Assembly: GCA_014189435.1 (NCBI GenBank)
Contig: CP050293.1
Span: 1,617,001 to 1,681,000, forward strand
From: Mesorhizobium loti
Lineage (GTDB): Bacteria > Pseudomonadota > Alphaproteobacteria > Rhizobiales > Rhizobiaceae
Direction: 5' to 3'
DNA: 64,000 nt
Each line of letters starts with the position of its first letter. Position 1 is the stretch's first letter. Below the pieces are notes generated by a model. That model saw only the letters and a program-made list of their open reading frames with translations, was not told where the DNA came from and ran no database searches. A program made the position numbers and the translations under genes. Below, piece after piece: positions 24,778-34,689 of this stretch.

Positions 24778-25695
24778 CTAACGTCGACCAAGCAGCCGTC
24801 CGTCGATCGTGATGAGACCGAGTCCGATCAGCAACACGCCGCCAATCTCGAACAGTTCCAGCCGTTCGCCAAGGAAGAGAAAACCGAGCAGCATCGCGCT
24901 GGCCGGCACGACAAGCGTGACCAGCGAGGCGTTGGTGGCGCCGGCCGAGGCGACGAGGTTGAAATAGAGGATGTAGGCGAAGGCGGTGGACAAAAGCGCC
25001 AGCGCCAGCACCGCCGCCCAGACCGGCGGCGAGGCCGAGAACAGACCCAATGGACCGTAGGTCAAGAGCACGATCGGGATCATGATGATGGTCGAGGCCG
25101 TCAACTGTCCGGTCGCGATGACCGGCGAGGGCACGCCCTTGAAGCGGCGGGCGACCATCAGCGCGACGCCATAGGACAGCGAAGCGCCGATCAGCGCGAA
25201 CTTGGCCCAGACCGGGCCGCCGAGCCCGGCAAGCAGGCCGGGGCCGATCATCACAGCCGTGCCGGCGATGCCGAGCGCAATGCCGGCGAGCTTGTTCCAG
25301 GAGAGCTTTTCGTCCGATGTCAGTGCATTGGCGAGGATCAGCGTCCAGAACGGCGTCGTCGCGTTGAGCACCGAGGCGACGCCGGCGCCAAGCTCTGTCT
25401 GGCCGGCGAAGATCAGCGAGAAGGGCACGACATTGTTGGTGAGCGCCAGCAGGAAGAACAGGCCTGCATGCGGAAGCGCGAGGCGGAAGGACGGGCCACG
25501 CAGGCCGAGATAGATCTGTAGCGCAATTGCCGCGATGGCGACGCGAAACAGCACCAGCACCAGCGGGTGAAGTTCCGCCACCGCGATGCGGGCAAAGAAG
25601 AACGAGCCGCCCCAGATCGCACCGAGCAGCAGGAGTTGCCCCCAGTCCTTGAGCACCATCGGCCCGCGTGGTGCTGATGTCGCGGCTATCGCCAT
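24778..25695 (-). CDS. EamA-family (DMT superfamily) transporter
   Basis: Inner-membrane transporter of 305 residues with ten predicted helices in two EamA repeats (first begins about residue 15, LLLLGAIWGGSFFFARIAV; second about residue 155, PVWAKFALIGASLSYGVALM). Members export amino acids or other metabolites; none can be specified here. Start at 25695 is supported by GGGGGGA upstream and by the position of helix 1. Divergent from the PLP decarboxylase gene with a 207-bp gap, so an amine or amino acid substrate is conceivable but unproven. Confidence 0.9.
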   Translation of the reverse strand: MAIAATSAPRGPMVLKDWGQLLLLGAIWGGSFFFARIAVAELHPLVLVLFRVAIAAIALQIYLGLRGPSFRLALPHAGLFFLLALTNNVVPFSLIFAGQTELGAGVASVLNATTPFWTLILANALTSDEKLSWNKLAGIALGIAGTAVMIGPGLLAGLGGPVWAKFALIGASLSYGVALMVARRFKGVPSPVIATGQLTASTIIMIPIVLLTYGPLGLFSASPPVWAAVLALALLSTAFAYILYFNLVASAGATNASLVTLVVPASAMLLGFLFLGERLELFEIGGVLLIGLGLITIDGRLLGRR

Positions 25696-25902
25696 GTGAA
25701 ACGTCCCCCCAGACGGCCTGAATGCCAGTCGGTCAGGCAGAAGCCATATCGGGTTCGGCCACAAGGGCCACCCGAAACCTGATTGATGGCAAACGTTCCT
25801 GCCAAAACCTAACGCCGCTGCGTCAGCGCCGCGAGACACAGAATTGTTTTCATTAGCCGCTAGCTTGGATTAATTGTGCGCAGCCGAAGTGAGGATTCGT
25901 CC

Positions 25903-27120
25903 ATGCAGCGATTCGAGAATGCCCGCGAGGCGGCACTGGCGCTTCGCCCGGACGATCCGGTCTATTGCTTCCGCCCGCAGGTGCTGATGGCGGATGCCAG
26001 GCAGTTCATGGGCATGTTCCCCGGCAAGACCGCCTATGCGGTCAAGACCAATGGCGAGCAGATCGTGCTGAAGACCTTGGTCGAGGCCGGCGTCAACGCT
26101 TTCGACGTCGCTTCGCCGGGCGAGTTCGCCGCCGTACGCGCAGTCTCTCCCGATGCCGAGATGCTCTACATGCATCCGGTCAAGGCGCAGTCGGACATCA
26201 AGCTGGCGCTGGAGAAATACGCCATCCGTGTCATTTCGCTCGACCATGAGGACGAGATCACCAAGCTGACACGGGTGGTGCGGGCTCTCGACATCGATCC
26301 GGGCTCGATCAGCGTGTTCGTGCGCATCCAGACGAAAGGATCGGCCGCCTACGAACTGTCGAAGAAATTCGGCGCCGGGCCGGCCTATGCCGTCGAACTC
26401 GCCGAGCGGCTGAACCGTACCGGCTACAAGGTTGGCCTGTGCTTCCATGTCGGCAGCCAGATCGAGGATCCCGACACCTATGAACGAGCGCTGGCCTCAG
26501 CCGATTGGGTGCGCAACCGGCTGACCTTCGATATTGCCGGGCTCGATGTCGGTGGCGGTTTCCCCGCCGAATACGGCCACGATCCCAACCGCAAGCTGAT
26601 CGAGATGCCGTCGCTCGGCCAGATCATGTCGCGGCTGTCGGGCGATCTGAAGGAGTATCAGTTCGACCAGATGCCGCTGGTGGCCGAGCCGGGCAGGGTG
26701 ATCGTGGCGCGCTGCCTGTCGCTGATCGTGCGGGTGCTGCTGCGCAAGGGCAAGCGGCTCTACATCAACGACGGCATCTGGGCCTCGCTGTCGGATTCAT
26801 GGACCGGCAAGATCACGTTGCCAGCGCGTTTCATTCCCGATCCGGCGATCCGCTCGCGCAATGGCGAGGAGAAGAACATCGTGCCGTTCAAGGTCTGCGG
26901 CGCGACCTGCGATTCCGTCGACATCCTGTCGCGGCCGTTCTGGCTGCCGGAAACCGTCGACACCGGCGACTGGATCGAGATCGGCCATATCGGCGCCTAT
27001 TCGCTGTCGCTGAGGACCCGCTTCAACGGCTTTTACCCCGACACCTTTGTCGAGGTGACGACACCGTTCGATGAAGGCGACGCGCCGCAGGGGTTTGCGA
27101 GTCTGGAGACGATGGCGGAT

Positions 27121-27123
<3 letters not shown>
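25903..27123 (+). CDS. Type III PLP-dependent decarboxylase (ornithine/lysine/DAP decarboxylase family)
   Basis: Alanine-racemase-fold decarboxylase of 406 residues. PLP lysine K48 in AYAVKTN; also CFHVGSQIEDP, GLDVGGGFPAEY (phosphate-binding glycine loop), AEPGRVIVA and the second-subunit catalytic cysteine in KVCGATCDSVD. These motifs place it with ornithine/lysine decarboxylases making polyamines rather than with the biosynthetic LysA group, though this is by resemblance. Start 25903 has GTGAGGA in front. The TAG stop (27121-27123) is the first three bases of a heptamer array. Confidence 0.88.
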
Positions 27124-28382
<1,259 letters not shown>

Positions 28383-28504
28383 CAGCTTCCTTTCGAAACG
28401 AATGAGGCATTTGTCGTGCTTCCCCCGGAAGCCCAACGCCTGAATTACCGGCGGTTGCACTTTTTACCGCTGGCTGTGTCGAAAAGCAGGCGGCAGCCCC
28501 GGTG

Positions 28505-28848
28505 TCAACGGTTGTTCTGCCGCAGCCCTTATTCCAGACGGCTTCGCTGCCGTTGACCCGGTGTCAACGGTTGTTCTGCCGCAGCCCTTATTCCAGACGG
28601 CTTCGCTGCCGTTGACCCGGTGTCAACGGTTGTTCTGCCGCAGCCCCTATTCCAGACGGCTTCGCTGCCGTTGAACCCGGTTCAACGGTTGTTCTGCCGC
28701 AGCCCCTATTCCAGACGGCTTCGCTGCCGTTGAACCCGGTTCAACGGGAATTCTGCGGCAGCCCCTTGTTCCCGGCGGCGTCGCTGCCGGCGTCAACGGG
28801 TGTTCTGCCGCAGCCACTTGTTCCAGGCGGCTTCGCTGCCGTTGAAGA
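28505..28848. repeat. 59-bp tandem array copying the 3' end of the lysozyme gene
   Basis: Six head-to-tail units begin with TCAACGG at 28505, 28564, 28623, 28682, 28741 and 28793: four 59-bp steps and a final 52-bp step. The last unit is the real 3' end of the GH25 gene, and TCA at 28793 is its stop codon. The others are non-coding copies beyond the stop. Units 1 and 2 are identical, units 3 and 4 are identical, unit 5 is the most diverged. No unique spacers, so it is not a CRISPR. It fills the gap between the two murein hydrolase genes. Confidence 0.9.
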
Positions 28849-29593
28849 CATTGATGTCGGCCTTGCCGGGCATGCCGGGAATGATGCCGGTTCCGGTGTA
28901 CTGCCAGAAGGTGAAGGGGTGGCTGCCGTATTTCTCACGCGGATGGCCGGCGACGGAGCGCAGCCAATAGGGATAGCCGCGGAAGCTCGACAGTTCGTTG
29001 TCGTCGAAGAAGTCGACCGAGGTGTAGATGATCGGCTTCTTGCCGTAGTGGCGTTCGACGATTTCAAGGAAGGTGGTCATCTCCGCGCGCACCGTGGCGG
29101 CGTCGGGACGCAGCCTGCAGGTCGGCGATTGCGGGTTCCATTCCATGTCGAGAACCGGCGGCATTGCCGAGCGATCGACAGGGACGTTGCGGATGAACCA
29201 GCGCGCCTGCACGGCGGCCGGGGTGCAGAAATAGTAGAAATGGTAGGCGGCGCGCGGGATCCCGTTCGCCTTCGTGCGGGTCCAATGCTCGTTGAAATAC
29301 TCGTCGAAACGGTCGCCGCCCTCGGTCGCCTTGATGAAGGCGAAGGAGATGCCGCTGGCCCTGGCCGCCGGCCAGTCCACCGAGGTCTGGTATTTGGAGA
29401 CATCGGTGCCGTGGACGGCATAGTTCCAGGGCGCGCCGCTTTCCCACTCATGCGGCTTGGAATCAGCGAAGCGCGGCGCGCGCACGGCAACCGTCGGGCT
29501 GCTCGACGCGGACGGCGACAGCGGCGAGAGATCGTCCACGGTCGAGCAGGCGCCAAGCAGTGTCAGCATGAAAAGGGCCGCAAGACGACGCAT
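28793..29593 (-). CDS. GH25 lysozyme-like lipoprotein
   Basis: Glycoside hydrolase family 25 muramidase of 266 residues. The start at 29593 gives a lipoprotein signal with lipobox LLGAC (12-16), so C16 should be lipidated. Catalytic acids: D64 in HGTDVSKYQ, D149 and E151 in LDMEW, as in the family. FAFIKATEGG, YHFYYF and FWQY are further GH25 motifs. It ends NGSEAAWNKWLRQNTR. The 3' end is duplicated downstream as a 59-bp array. Expected role is peptidoglycan remodelling from the envelope. Confidence 0.92.
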   Translation of the reverse strand: MRRLAALFMLTLLGACSTVDDLSPLSPSASSSPTVAVRAPRFADSKPHEWESGAPWNYAVHGTDVSKYQTSVDWPAARASGISFAFIKATEGGDRFDEYFNEHWTRTKANGIPRAAYHFYYFCTPAAVQARWFIRNVPVDRSAMPPVLDMEWNPQSPTCRLRPDAATVRAEMTTFLEIVERHYGKKPIIYTSVDFFDDNELSSFRGYPYWLRSVAGHPREKYGSHPFTFWQYTGTGIIPGMPGKADINVFNGSEAAWNKWLRQNTR

Positions 29594-29822
29594 CGCAAAT
29601 CCCGAGCCGGATTCAGCCGGTCGCTGATGGGTCTGTGCACTGATGCCCGCCGCCTGGTCGAGCCCCCACCAAGCGATCGCCCCACGCATCGCTCAGCACA
29701 TCCTGTGATCGCCGATCATGGTTGATAATCAGTTGACGGCGCTCGACAAGCACCATGATTTGCGGAAGCAATGGCGGCAAATCGATGACATAAGGCTCAG
29801 GCGAGAGCCTGGGAGGAAACAG

Positions 29823-31203
29823 ATGCGGTTTGTCGTCAAGATCGTCAAATGGCTGCTTGGCCTGATCGTGCTGGCGATCGCAGCACTTTTTGCCTGGCTT
29901 TACATCGCGCCGCCGGAATTGATCCGTGTCGGCTCCGGCTATTCGGCCAAGATCGTCTGCTCGAACGTCTTCATCGCCGGCCGCGACGCCAATGAGGTGC
30001 TCGCCGTCGACGTGCAGGCGCCCGGGCACCCCGCTGCTGCGGCTGATGCGGGTCTCGGTGGACAAGAACAGGGGAACGGTCTCGGCCGGCCTGCTTGGCT
30101 TCCTCGGCAAGAGTGTCGCCGTCGCCCGTGATGGCCTGGGCTGCGCCTCGGTTCCCGATGGCGATGTCGGCAAGGTACGACGCACGGCGATCCATGCCGA
30201 GCCGTCGGCAGCCACCATGGGCGATCTGTGGCCGGAAGGCGAGCGGGTCGAGGCATCGCAGGATCCGGTGATTGCCAAGCTGCTTGACGATGCGGCGCTG
30301 AACGGCACCGGCATGCGCGCGGTGGTGGTGGTCAAGAATGGTCGCGTCGTCGCCGAGCGCTATGGCGATGGTTTTTCCGCCAAGACGCCGCTGCTCGGCT
30401 GGTCGATGACCAAGACGGTGAACGCCGCCATCCTCGGCACGCTGGTCAAGGACGGCAAGATGGCCATCACCGACAAGGGGCTGTTCGGGCCGTGGAAGGC
30501 GGATGGCCGCACTGCCATCAGCCTTGCCGACATGATGGCGATGTCGAGCGGGCTGGAGTTCAACGAGGATTATGGCGACGTCGCAGACGTCACGCGCATG
30601 CTCTACCTCGAGCCTGATATGGCGGGCTTTGCCGAAGCCAAGCCGCTGGCGGCCGAGGTGGGCAAGGTGTTTTCTTATTCGAGCGGCACGGCGGTGATGC
30701 TGTCGCGCCTCTGGCAAGACGCGATCGGCGACAAGGCCAAGGCGCTGACGTGGCCGCGCACCGCCTTGTTCGAGCCGCTTGGCATGCACAGCGCAGTGCT
30801 GGAGACCGACGAGCAGGGCACCTTCGTCGGCTCGTCCTATCTTTACGCAACCGCGCATGACTGGGCGCGCTTCGGCCAGTTCCTGCTGCAGGGTGGGGTG
30901 TGGAACGGCAACCAGATCCTGCCGGCAGGCTTCGTCGACTGGATGCGGGAGCCGGCACCGGCTTCGAAAGTCTACGGCAAGGGCCAGTTGTGGATCGAGG
31001 CCCCGGGCGATGAGGAAAACCCCGGCGCCGGAGTTGCCGCGGGCCTGCCCAAGGATACCACCTGGATGGAGGGACATGACGGGCAGACGGTCGCCATCAT
31101 TCCCTCGGAGCAACTGGTGGTAGTGCGGCTGGGGTTGACGCCGGCCAAGCTCGGCTATCGGCCGCAGACGATGGTGGGGGCGCTGGTCAAGGCGCTACAC
31201 TAG
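29823..31203 (+). pseudogene. Serine beta-lactamase-like hydrolase, frameshifted
   Basis: Class C-type beta-lactamase/6-aminohexanoate-dimer hydrolase family protein, intact length about 460 residues. The N-terminus (MRFVVKIVKWLLGLIVLAIA, one membrane anchor; GGGAGGAAACAG ribosome site) is in one frame to about 30028; the rest is in the +1 frame from LLRLMRVSVDK to the stop at 31203. One extra C in CACCCC at 30029-30032 explains the break; removing it joins the frames as APGHPLLRLM. The catalytic SxxK (GWSMTK) and YSS motifs are in the second part. Either a pseudogene or a sequence error. Confidence 0.85.
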
Positions 31204-31291
31204 AGCGGTTCACCGTTTCACGGAAACGGCGGACCGCTCTAACTCATTGTTTTGACGCAATTCCCAAGGGAAAGCGCTATGCGCTTTTCCC
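31202..31291. repeat. Double-hairpin intergenic element
   Basis: Hairpin 1 (31202-31240) pairs AGAGCGGT with ACCGCTCT and, inside, ACCGTTTC with GAAACGG. After CATTGTTTTGACG a second hairpin (31268-31291) pairs GGGAAAGCGC with GCGCTTTTCCC around TAT. It starts at the stop codon of the beta-lactamase-like gene and may terminate its transcript; its mosaic form suggests a dispersed rhizobial repeat, though no second copy is in the window. Confidence 0.65.
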
Positions 31292-31322
31292 GGGAAAACC
31301 TAGAAATTGAATGGTCATGATC

Positions 31323-31616
31323 CTAGCAGGCGTTAACCTGTCTGCAGGACCAACCTCCGCCATCGGTGTCGTGGCAATCTTCATAGCTCCCGTAACACAT
31401 ATTTGTTGAATTACGATACCAGGGATAACCGCCAGGACAGCAGACATCCTGCTGCGCAGTCTGAAGAAGTTGTTTTGTCGGTCGGCTTTGTTTTTCCGTA
31501 TTGCCAGAGTATGAAACATTCCACTTAATTGGCATATTCAAGCTCGAGTTGCTCATTGCAGACGAGCTCAAAGAAATCATGCAAGAAGCCAATGAAAAGA
31601 GTCCCCGCGCACTCAT
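31323..31616 (-). CDS. Small Cys-rich secreted protein, unknown
   Basis: Protein of 97 residues with a very strong ribosome site (CAAGGAGGAG) before the ATG at 31616. The first 25 or so residues look like a signal peptide (MSARGLFSLASCMISLSSS). The C-terminal 40 residues contain six cysteines (DVCCPGGYPWYR, MCYGSYEDC, SCRQVNAC), likely disulfide-bonded, and many Tyr/Gly/Asn. Base composition is clearly more A+T-rich than its neighbours. It is flanked by a duplicated piece of the beta-lactamase-like gene, so it may have been brought in by recombination. No family recognised. Confidence 0.7.
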   Translation of the reverse strand: MSARGLFSLASCMISLSSSAMSNSSLNMPIKWNVSYSGNTEKQSRPTKQLLQTAQQDVCCPGGYPWYRNSTNMCYGSYEDCHDTDGGGWSCRQVNAC

Positions 31617-31740
31617 GTTCTCCTCCTTGAGGGAAATAGAGACGGGCTGATATACCATTTTTCATGCGTTGCGTCGATTGTCCTGGACAGCTGCCAAGGC
31701 CTCGTCATGACAACGCGGCGCGATCAACCGATACACGCGG

Positions 31741-31787
31741 TGGCGCGGCTGGGCTGACGCGGCCAAGCTCGGCTATTGGCCGCAGAT
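31741..31787 (+). pseudogene. Duplicated fragment of the beta-lactamase-like gene 3' end
   Basis: About 47 bases closely match 31121-31170 near the end of the beta-lactamase-like gene, sharing the run CGGCCAAGCTCGGCTAT and the flanking CGGCTGGG and GGCCGCAGA, with a few mismatches and two single-base gaps. The frame is broken. It ends just before the stop of the higA-like gene, so it marks the far edge of the segment 31204-31740. Confidence 0.65.
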
Positions 31788-31803
31788 CGCCGCAAAGTGT
31801 TGT

Positions 31804-32112
31804 CTATGCTGCTGTCGCCAAAGGCTTGGCGCGATCAACCCGCGCCCGCTCGTCGGGCGAGTTCATGACCTGCCAAAGATCGCTGCGGCGCTGTACGTTC
31901 AACCAGAAGTCCGGGCTGTTGCCGAATACCCGCGCCAGAATGAGCGCGGTCGCCGCCGTCACGTTGCGGCGGTCGTTGCACAATTCGTTCACATGCTTGC
32001 GCTGGACCCCCATCGCCTCGGCCAAAGCCTGCTGCGTCAGGTCGAGCGGCTGCATGAATTCTTCCGTGAGAATTTCGCCAACCGTTGCTGGCTTGCGTGC
32101 GGTCATCAACAT
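31804..32112 (-). CDS. higA: HigA family antitoxin (XRE helix-turn-helix)
   Basis: Antitoxin of 102 residues. It starts with the HigA-family segment ARKPATVGEILTEEFMQPLDLTQQALAEAMG and a helix-turn-helix (RKHVNELCNDRRNVTAATALILARVFG), followed by the conserved SPDFWLNVQRRSDLW. It neutralises the upstream HigB-type RNase and represses the pair. The gene follows higB with an 8-bp gap, toxin first, the usual higBA order. Ribosome site AGGTGAG precedes ATG 32112. Confidence 0.93.
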   Translation of the reverse strand: MLMTARKPATVGEILTEEFMQPLDLTQQALAEAMGVQRKHVNELCNDRRNVTAATALILARVFGNSPDFWLNVQRRSDLWQVMNSPDERARVDRAKPLATAA

Positions 32113-32120
32113 GTCTCACC

Positions 32121-32417
32121 TCACCTATAGCTGTGGTCGTCGAGATAGATGTCCGACGCCTCACCGCGGCCGCCGTTCCAGTGGAAGACCAGCCGCCATT
32201 GCTTGTTGACGCGTATCGAATGGAAGCCTTCGAGATTGCCGCGCAGCTTCTCGAAATGGTTGCTGGGCGGCACACGCAAGTCCTGATCGATCATCGCGTC
32301 GTCAATCATCTGGAGCTTGCGGAACAAACGGCTTTCGAGGTCGGACGGAATGTTGCGAGAATGGGTGTCTTCCACAAAGAAGGCCCGCAGCCATTCATCC
32401 CTAAAGCCGACGATCAT
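32121..32417 (-). CDS. higB: HigB family toxin (RelE-like mRNA interferase)
   Basis: Toxin of 98 residues of the RelE/HigB fold, expected to cleave translated mRNA on the ribosome. The terminal part has the family pattern: KLQMIDDAMIDQDLRVPPSNHFEKLRGNLEGFHSIRVNKQWRLVFHW, ending DIYLDDHSYR with the conserved Asp/His/Tyr. Start at ATG 32417 (GTG 32420 also possible), GGAAG upstream. First gene of the higBA pair; the promoter should lie in 32418-32527, where nothing else is seen. Confidence 0.93.
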   Translation of the reverse strand: MIVGFRDEWLRAFFVEDTHSRNIPSDLESRLFRKLQMIDDAMIDQDLRVPPSNHFEKLRGNLEGFHSIRVNKQWRLVFHWNGGRGEASDIYLDDHSYR

Positions 32418-32527
32418 CACATGCTTCCATGCATGTGAGATAATGTACCGCTCCTGGGGTCATATGGCAATGCAAATCCAACGGATTGCGGCTGCCTCGC
32501 CGTCGCATGCCTTTCCTGCGGCAATAT

Positions 32528-33211
32528 TCAGATGGCGATCCCGATCACCGCCAGCCAGGCATAACCGCGATAAAGCGTGCGGAAACGGAAGCTTGCGCCG
32601 GTTCGCCGGGATCCCGATTCCAGGACCTCGCGCAGCGATTCACGCGGCGCGACGTGGAACTTTTTCAGCCAGCCGCGCAGCAAGGTCCGGAACCAGCCGG
32701 GCAGGCCTTCCTGCTGGCCGAAGTCGACAATGTGCAGCGAACCGTTCGGCGACAGAGCGGCAAGTGCCGCCGATACAGTTTTTTCCCAGCCGGGGATCAT
32801 CGACAGCGAATAGGACACGAAGACGCGATCGAAGCCATTGCGTCCGAACAGCGCCTTGGCATCGAATGCCGTGGCGTCGCCCTGGGCGAGCGTGACACGA
32901 TCGACCAGGCCTTCGCGGGCAATCGCAGCGCTGGCCGTCTCCAGCATTTCGGTCGAGATGTCGAGGCCGTAGAAGCGGGCGTCGGGATAGCGGCGGGCAG
33001 CCAGGATGATGTTGCGCCCGGTGCCGCAGCCGAGTTCAAGCACGCTGCCGCCGACAGGCACGTCGAGGCCTGATATCAACCGGTCGCGGCCAAGCAGGTA
33101 GTATTTGCGGGTCAGGTCATAGATGTGGCGCTGCCAGCGGTAGACGCCGTCCATCAGTTCGGCATGATTGGCCTTGAATTCGGGGCTGGCCGGCAGCTCG
33201 GTGGTGCTCAT
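32528..33211 (-). CDS. btaB: Diacylglyceryl-homoserine N-methyltransferase BtaB
   Basis: SAM-dependent methyltransferase of 227 residues; in DGTS synthesis it adds three methyl groups to diacylglycerylhomoserine. Motif I VLELGCGTGRNIILAA (about 59-74), acidic GLDISTEML, then SYSLSMIPGWEK and NGSLHIVDFGQQEGLP. N-terminus has the AELMDGVYRWQRHIYDLTRKYYLLGRD stretch typical of BtaB. Start at 33211 overlaps the btaA stop by 4 bp, so it is the second gene of the btaAB operon and is expected to respond to phosphate with btaA. Confidence 0.92.
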   Translation of the reverse strand: MSTTELPASPEFKANHAELMDGVYRWQRHIYDLTRKYYLLGRDRLISGLDVPVGGSVLELGCGTGRNIILAARRYPDARFYGLDISTEMLETASAAIAREGLVDRVTLAQGDATAFDAKALFGRNGFDRVFVSYSLSMIPGWEKTVSAALAALSPNGSLHIVDFGQQEGLPGWFRTLLRGWLKKFHVAPRESLREVLESGSRRTGASFRFRTLYRGYAWLAVIGIAI

Positions 33212-34455
33212 GCGGCGCGCTTCACATAGAGGTGGAAGCCGCCATAGATGGCCGAGCGGTCGCGGGCCGAAAATTCCCGCGAAGCCTCGTCCTGATAGTC
33301 CCACTGGTCAAGCAGCGAGCTGGAGACGCGGCCCGGCAACAGGCTGGGCTCGGCGGCGGTGCGGAAGATGACGCGGGCGCCGGCCGAAGCGGTGCGGGTG
33401 ATTTCCGCCCACAGGGCGTTGAGCTGGTCATCGGTCATCCAGTCCTGCGCATCGAGCAGGACGAAGCGGTCGACCGCGCCGGCGTCCTTGCCGGCGAGGA
33501 ATTCAATCAGATTGGCGTGGTGGATGGCGACGCGGTCGACATTGCCGCGGATGGTCTCGTAATTCTGTTTTTCGAGGTAGGCGGGCAGGGCGGCCTCGCC
33601 GGGGTTCGGATAGCGTCGGGCGAAGGCCTGCCAGGCGAAGTAGTTGTTCTCCAACGGAAAATCGCAAGCGAGCTTTTCCAGCCGGGCTTTCAGCACACTG
33701 GCCATGGTGCCATCACCGGAGGTGATCAGCGAATCGTACTGCGCCGGTGGAATGCCGAGGCCGAACAGCGAGGCCTTTCGCGACGTCGCCCATTTCAAAA
33801 GCTTCTTGTCGAAGACCGGCGCCAGCTCCTCGTTGAAGAAGCGGCGCTGCTCGCCGATGTTCTTGGCCTGCATGATGCCGGCGGGGTCGACGCCAAAGAA
33901 TTTTCCCGTGCGGTGGCCCATGGCGATGAACAGGCCGAGCAGGCCGGTCTGGTAGAAATTGCGGTCGAAAACGGCGATGCGCCTGGCGCCACGCCAGTTG
34001 CGCCGCTCCCAATAGTGACGGCTGACCGGATCGAGATGCGGCGCGATGAAACGGTCGTAGGCTGCCGAATTGTGGCTGGTGTCGGCGGCGCCGAAGAAGC
34101 GGAACAGGTCGCCCTGCGAAGGCAAATGGCGTACCGCCTCCAGCTTCATGCGGTTCAGCGCGATGTGCGCGGCGTTGAGGTCGACGGCGTCGACCCGTGC
34201 CGGCGAGCGGGTGAGGTAGGCCAGGATGTTGCAGCCGCCCGAGGCGATGGTGACGACGCGGTGACCCTGGCCAAGCTGCATTGCCTCCATGTCGACATCA
34301 GGGTCTTCCCAGATCTGCGGATAGACGAGGCCGGAAAACAGGAAGGCGAACAGCCGCGCTGAAATGCCGGCCTTCGACAGCGGGCGGTTCTGGTAGACGG
34401 CCTTTCCAACTTCCTTGCCGCGGCGAAAAACCAGATCTGCGGAAACGTCCGTCAT
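33208..34455 (-). CDS. btaA: SAM:diacylglycerol 3-amino-3-carboxypropyltransferase BtaA
   Basis: Enzyme of 415 residues (Rhodobacter BtaA is of the same size) that transfers the aminocarboxypropyl group of SAM to diacylglycerol, the first step to the betaine lipid DGTS, a phosphorus-free membrane lipid. DUF3419 family: NRPLSKAGISARLFAFLFSGLVYPQIWEDP, IASGGCNILAYL, VDLNAAHIALNRMKLEA and HHANLIEFLA are characteristic. Start at 34455 preferred, 34473 possible. A perfect PHO box lies 50 bp upstream, so it should be induced by phosphate starvation through PhoB. Confidence 0.95.
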   Translation of the reverse strand: MTDVSADLVFRRGKEVGKAVYQNRPLSKAGISARLFAFLFSGLVYPQIWEDPDVDMEAMQLGQGHRVVTIASGGCNILAYLTRSPARVDAVDLNAAHIALNRMKLEAVRHLPSQGDLFRFFGAADTSHNSAAYDRFIAPHLDPVSRHYWERRNWRGARRIAVFDRNFYQTGLLGLFIAMGHRTGKFFGVDPAGIMQAKNIGEQRRFFNEELAPVFDKKLLKWATSRKASLFGLGIPPAQYDSLITSGDGTMASVLKARLEKLACDFPLENNYFAWQAFARRYPNPGEAALPAYLEKQNYETIRGNVDRVAIHHANLIEFLAGKDAGAVDRFVLLDAQDWMTDDQLNALWAEITRTASAGARVIFRTAAEPSLLPGRVSSSLLDQWDYQDEASREFSARDRSAIYGGFHLYVKRAA

Positions 34456-34504
34456 GGCAAAGTGATTCCCCATTTGCTTTGCCGCAAGCGGGTAGCGCTC
34501 AGCG

Positions 34505-34522
34505 ATGACAGATGGATGACAG
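34505..34522 (-). promoter_or_regulatory. PHO box (PhoB site) upstream of btaAB
   Basis: On the minus strand the sequence is CTGTCAT-CCAT-CTGTCAT: two identical 7-bp direct repeats separated by 4 bp, matching the PhoB consensus exactly. It ends 50 bp before the btaA ATG on the same strand, where it would replace the -35 element of a phosphate-starvation promoter. Confidence 0.88.
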
Positions 34523-34689
34523 CAGCCGGCTTGCGACTCATGGAAGTGTAAGCGCGCAAGATCATTTGGCACCTCCACGCAACTTCACTTGGTACCAATT
34601 CGCGCACTTCCATTGGAAGGGTGCCAGATGGCTTTGCCACGCTCTGAGGTGTAGATGCTCTTCTGTTCGTTCTAGGGGAGCCGATTTTC

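Noticed and set aside
28505..28848. Repeat array considered as a CRISPR
   Set aside because: Units are head-to-tail 59-bp copies without unique spacers and are derived from the adjacent gene.
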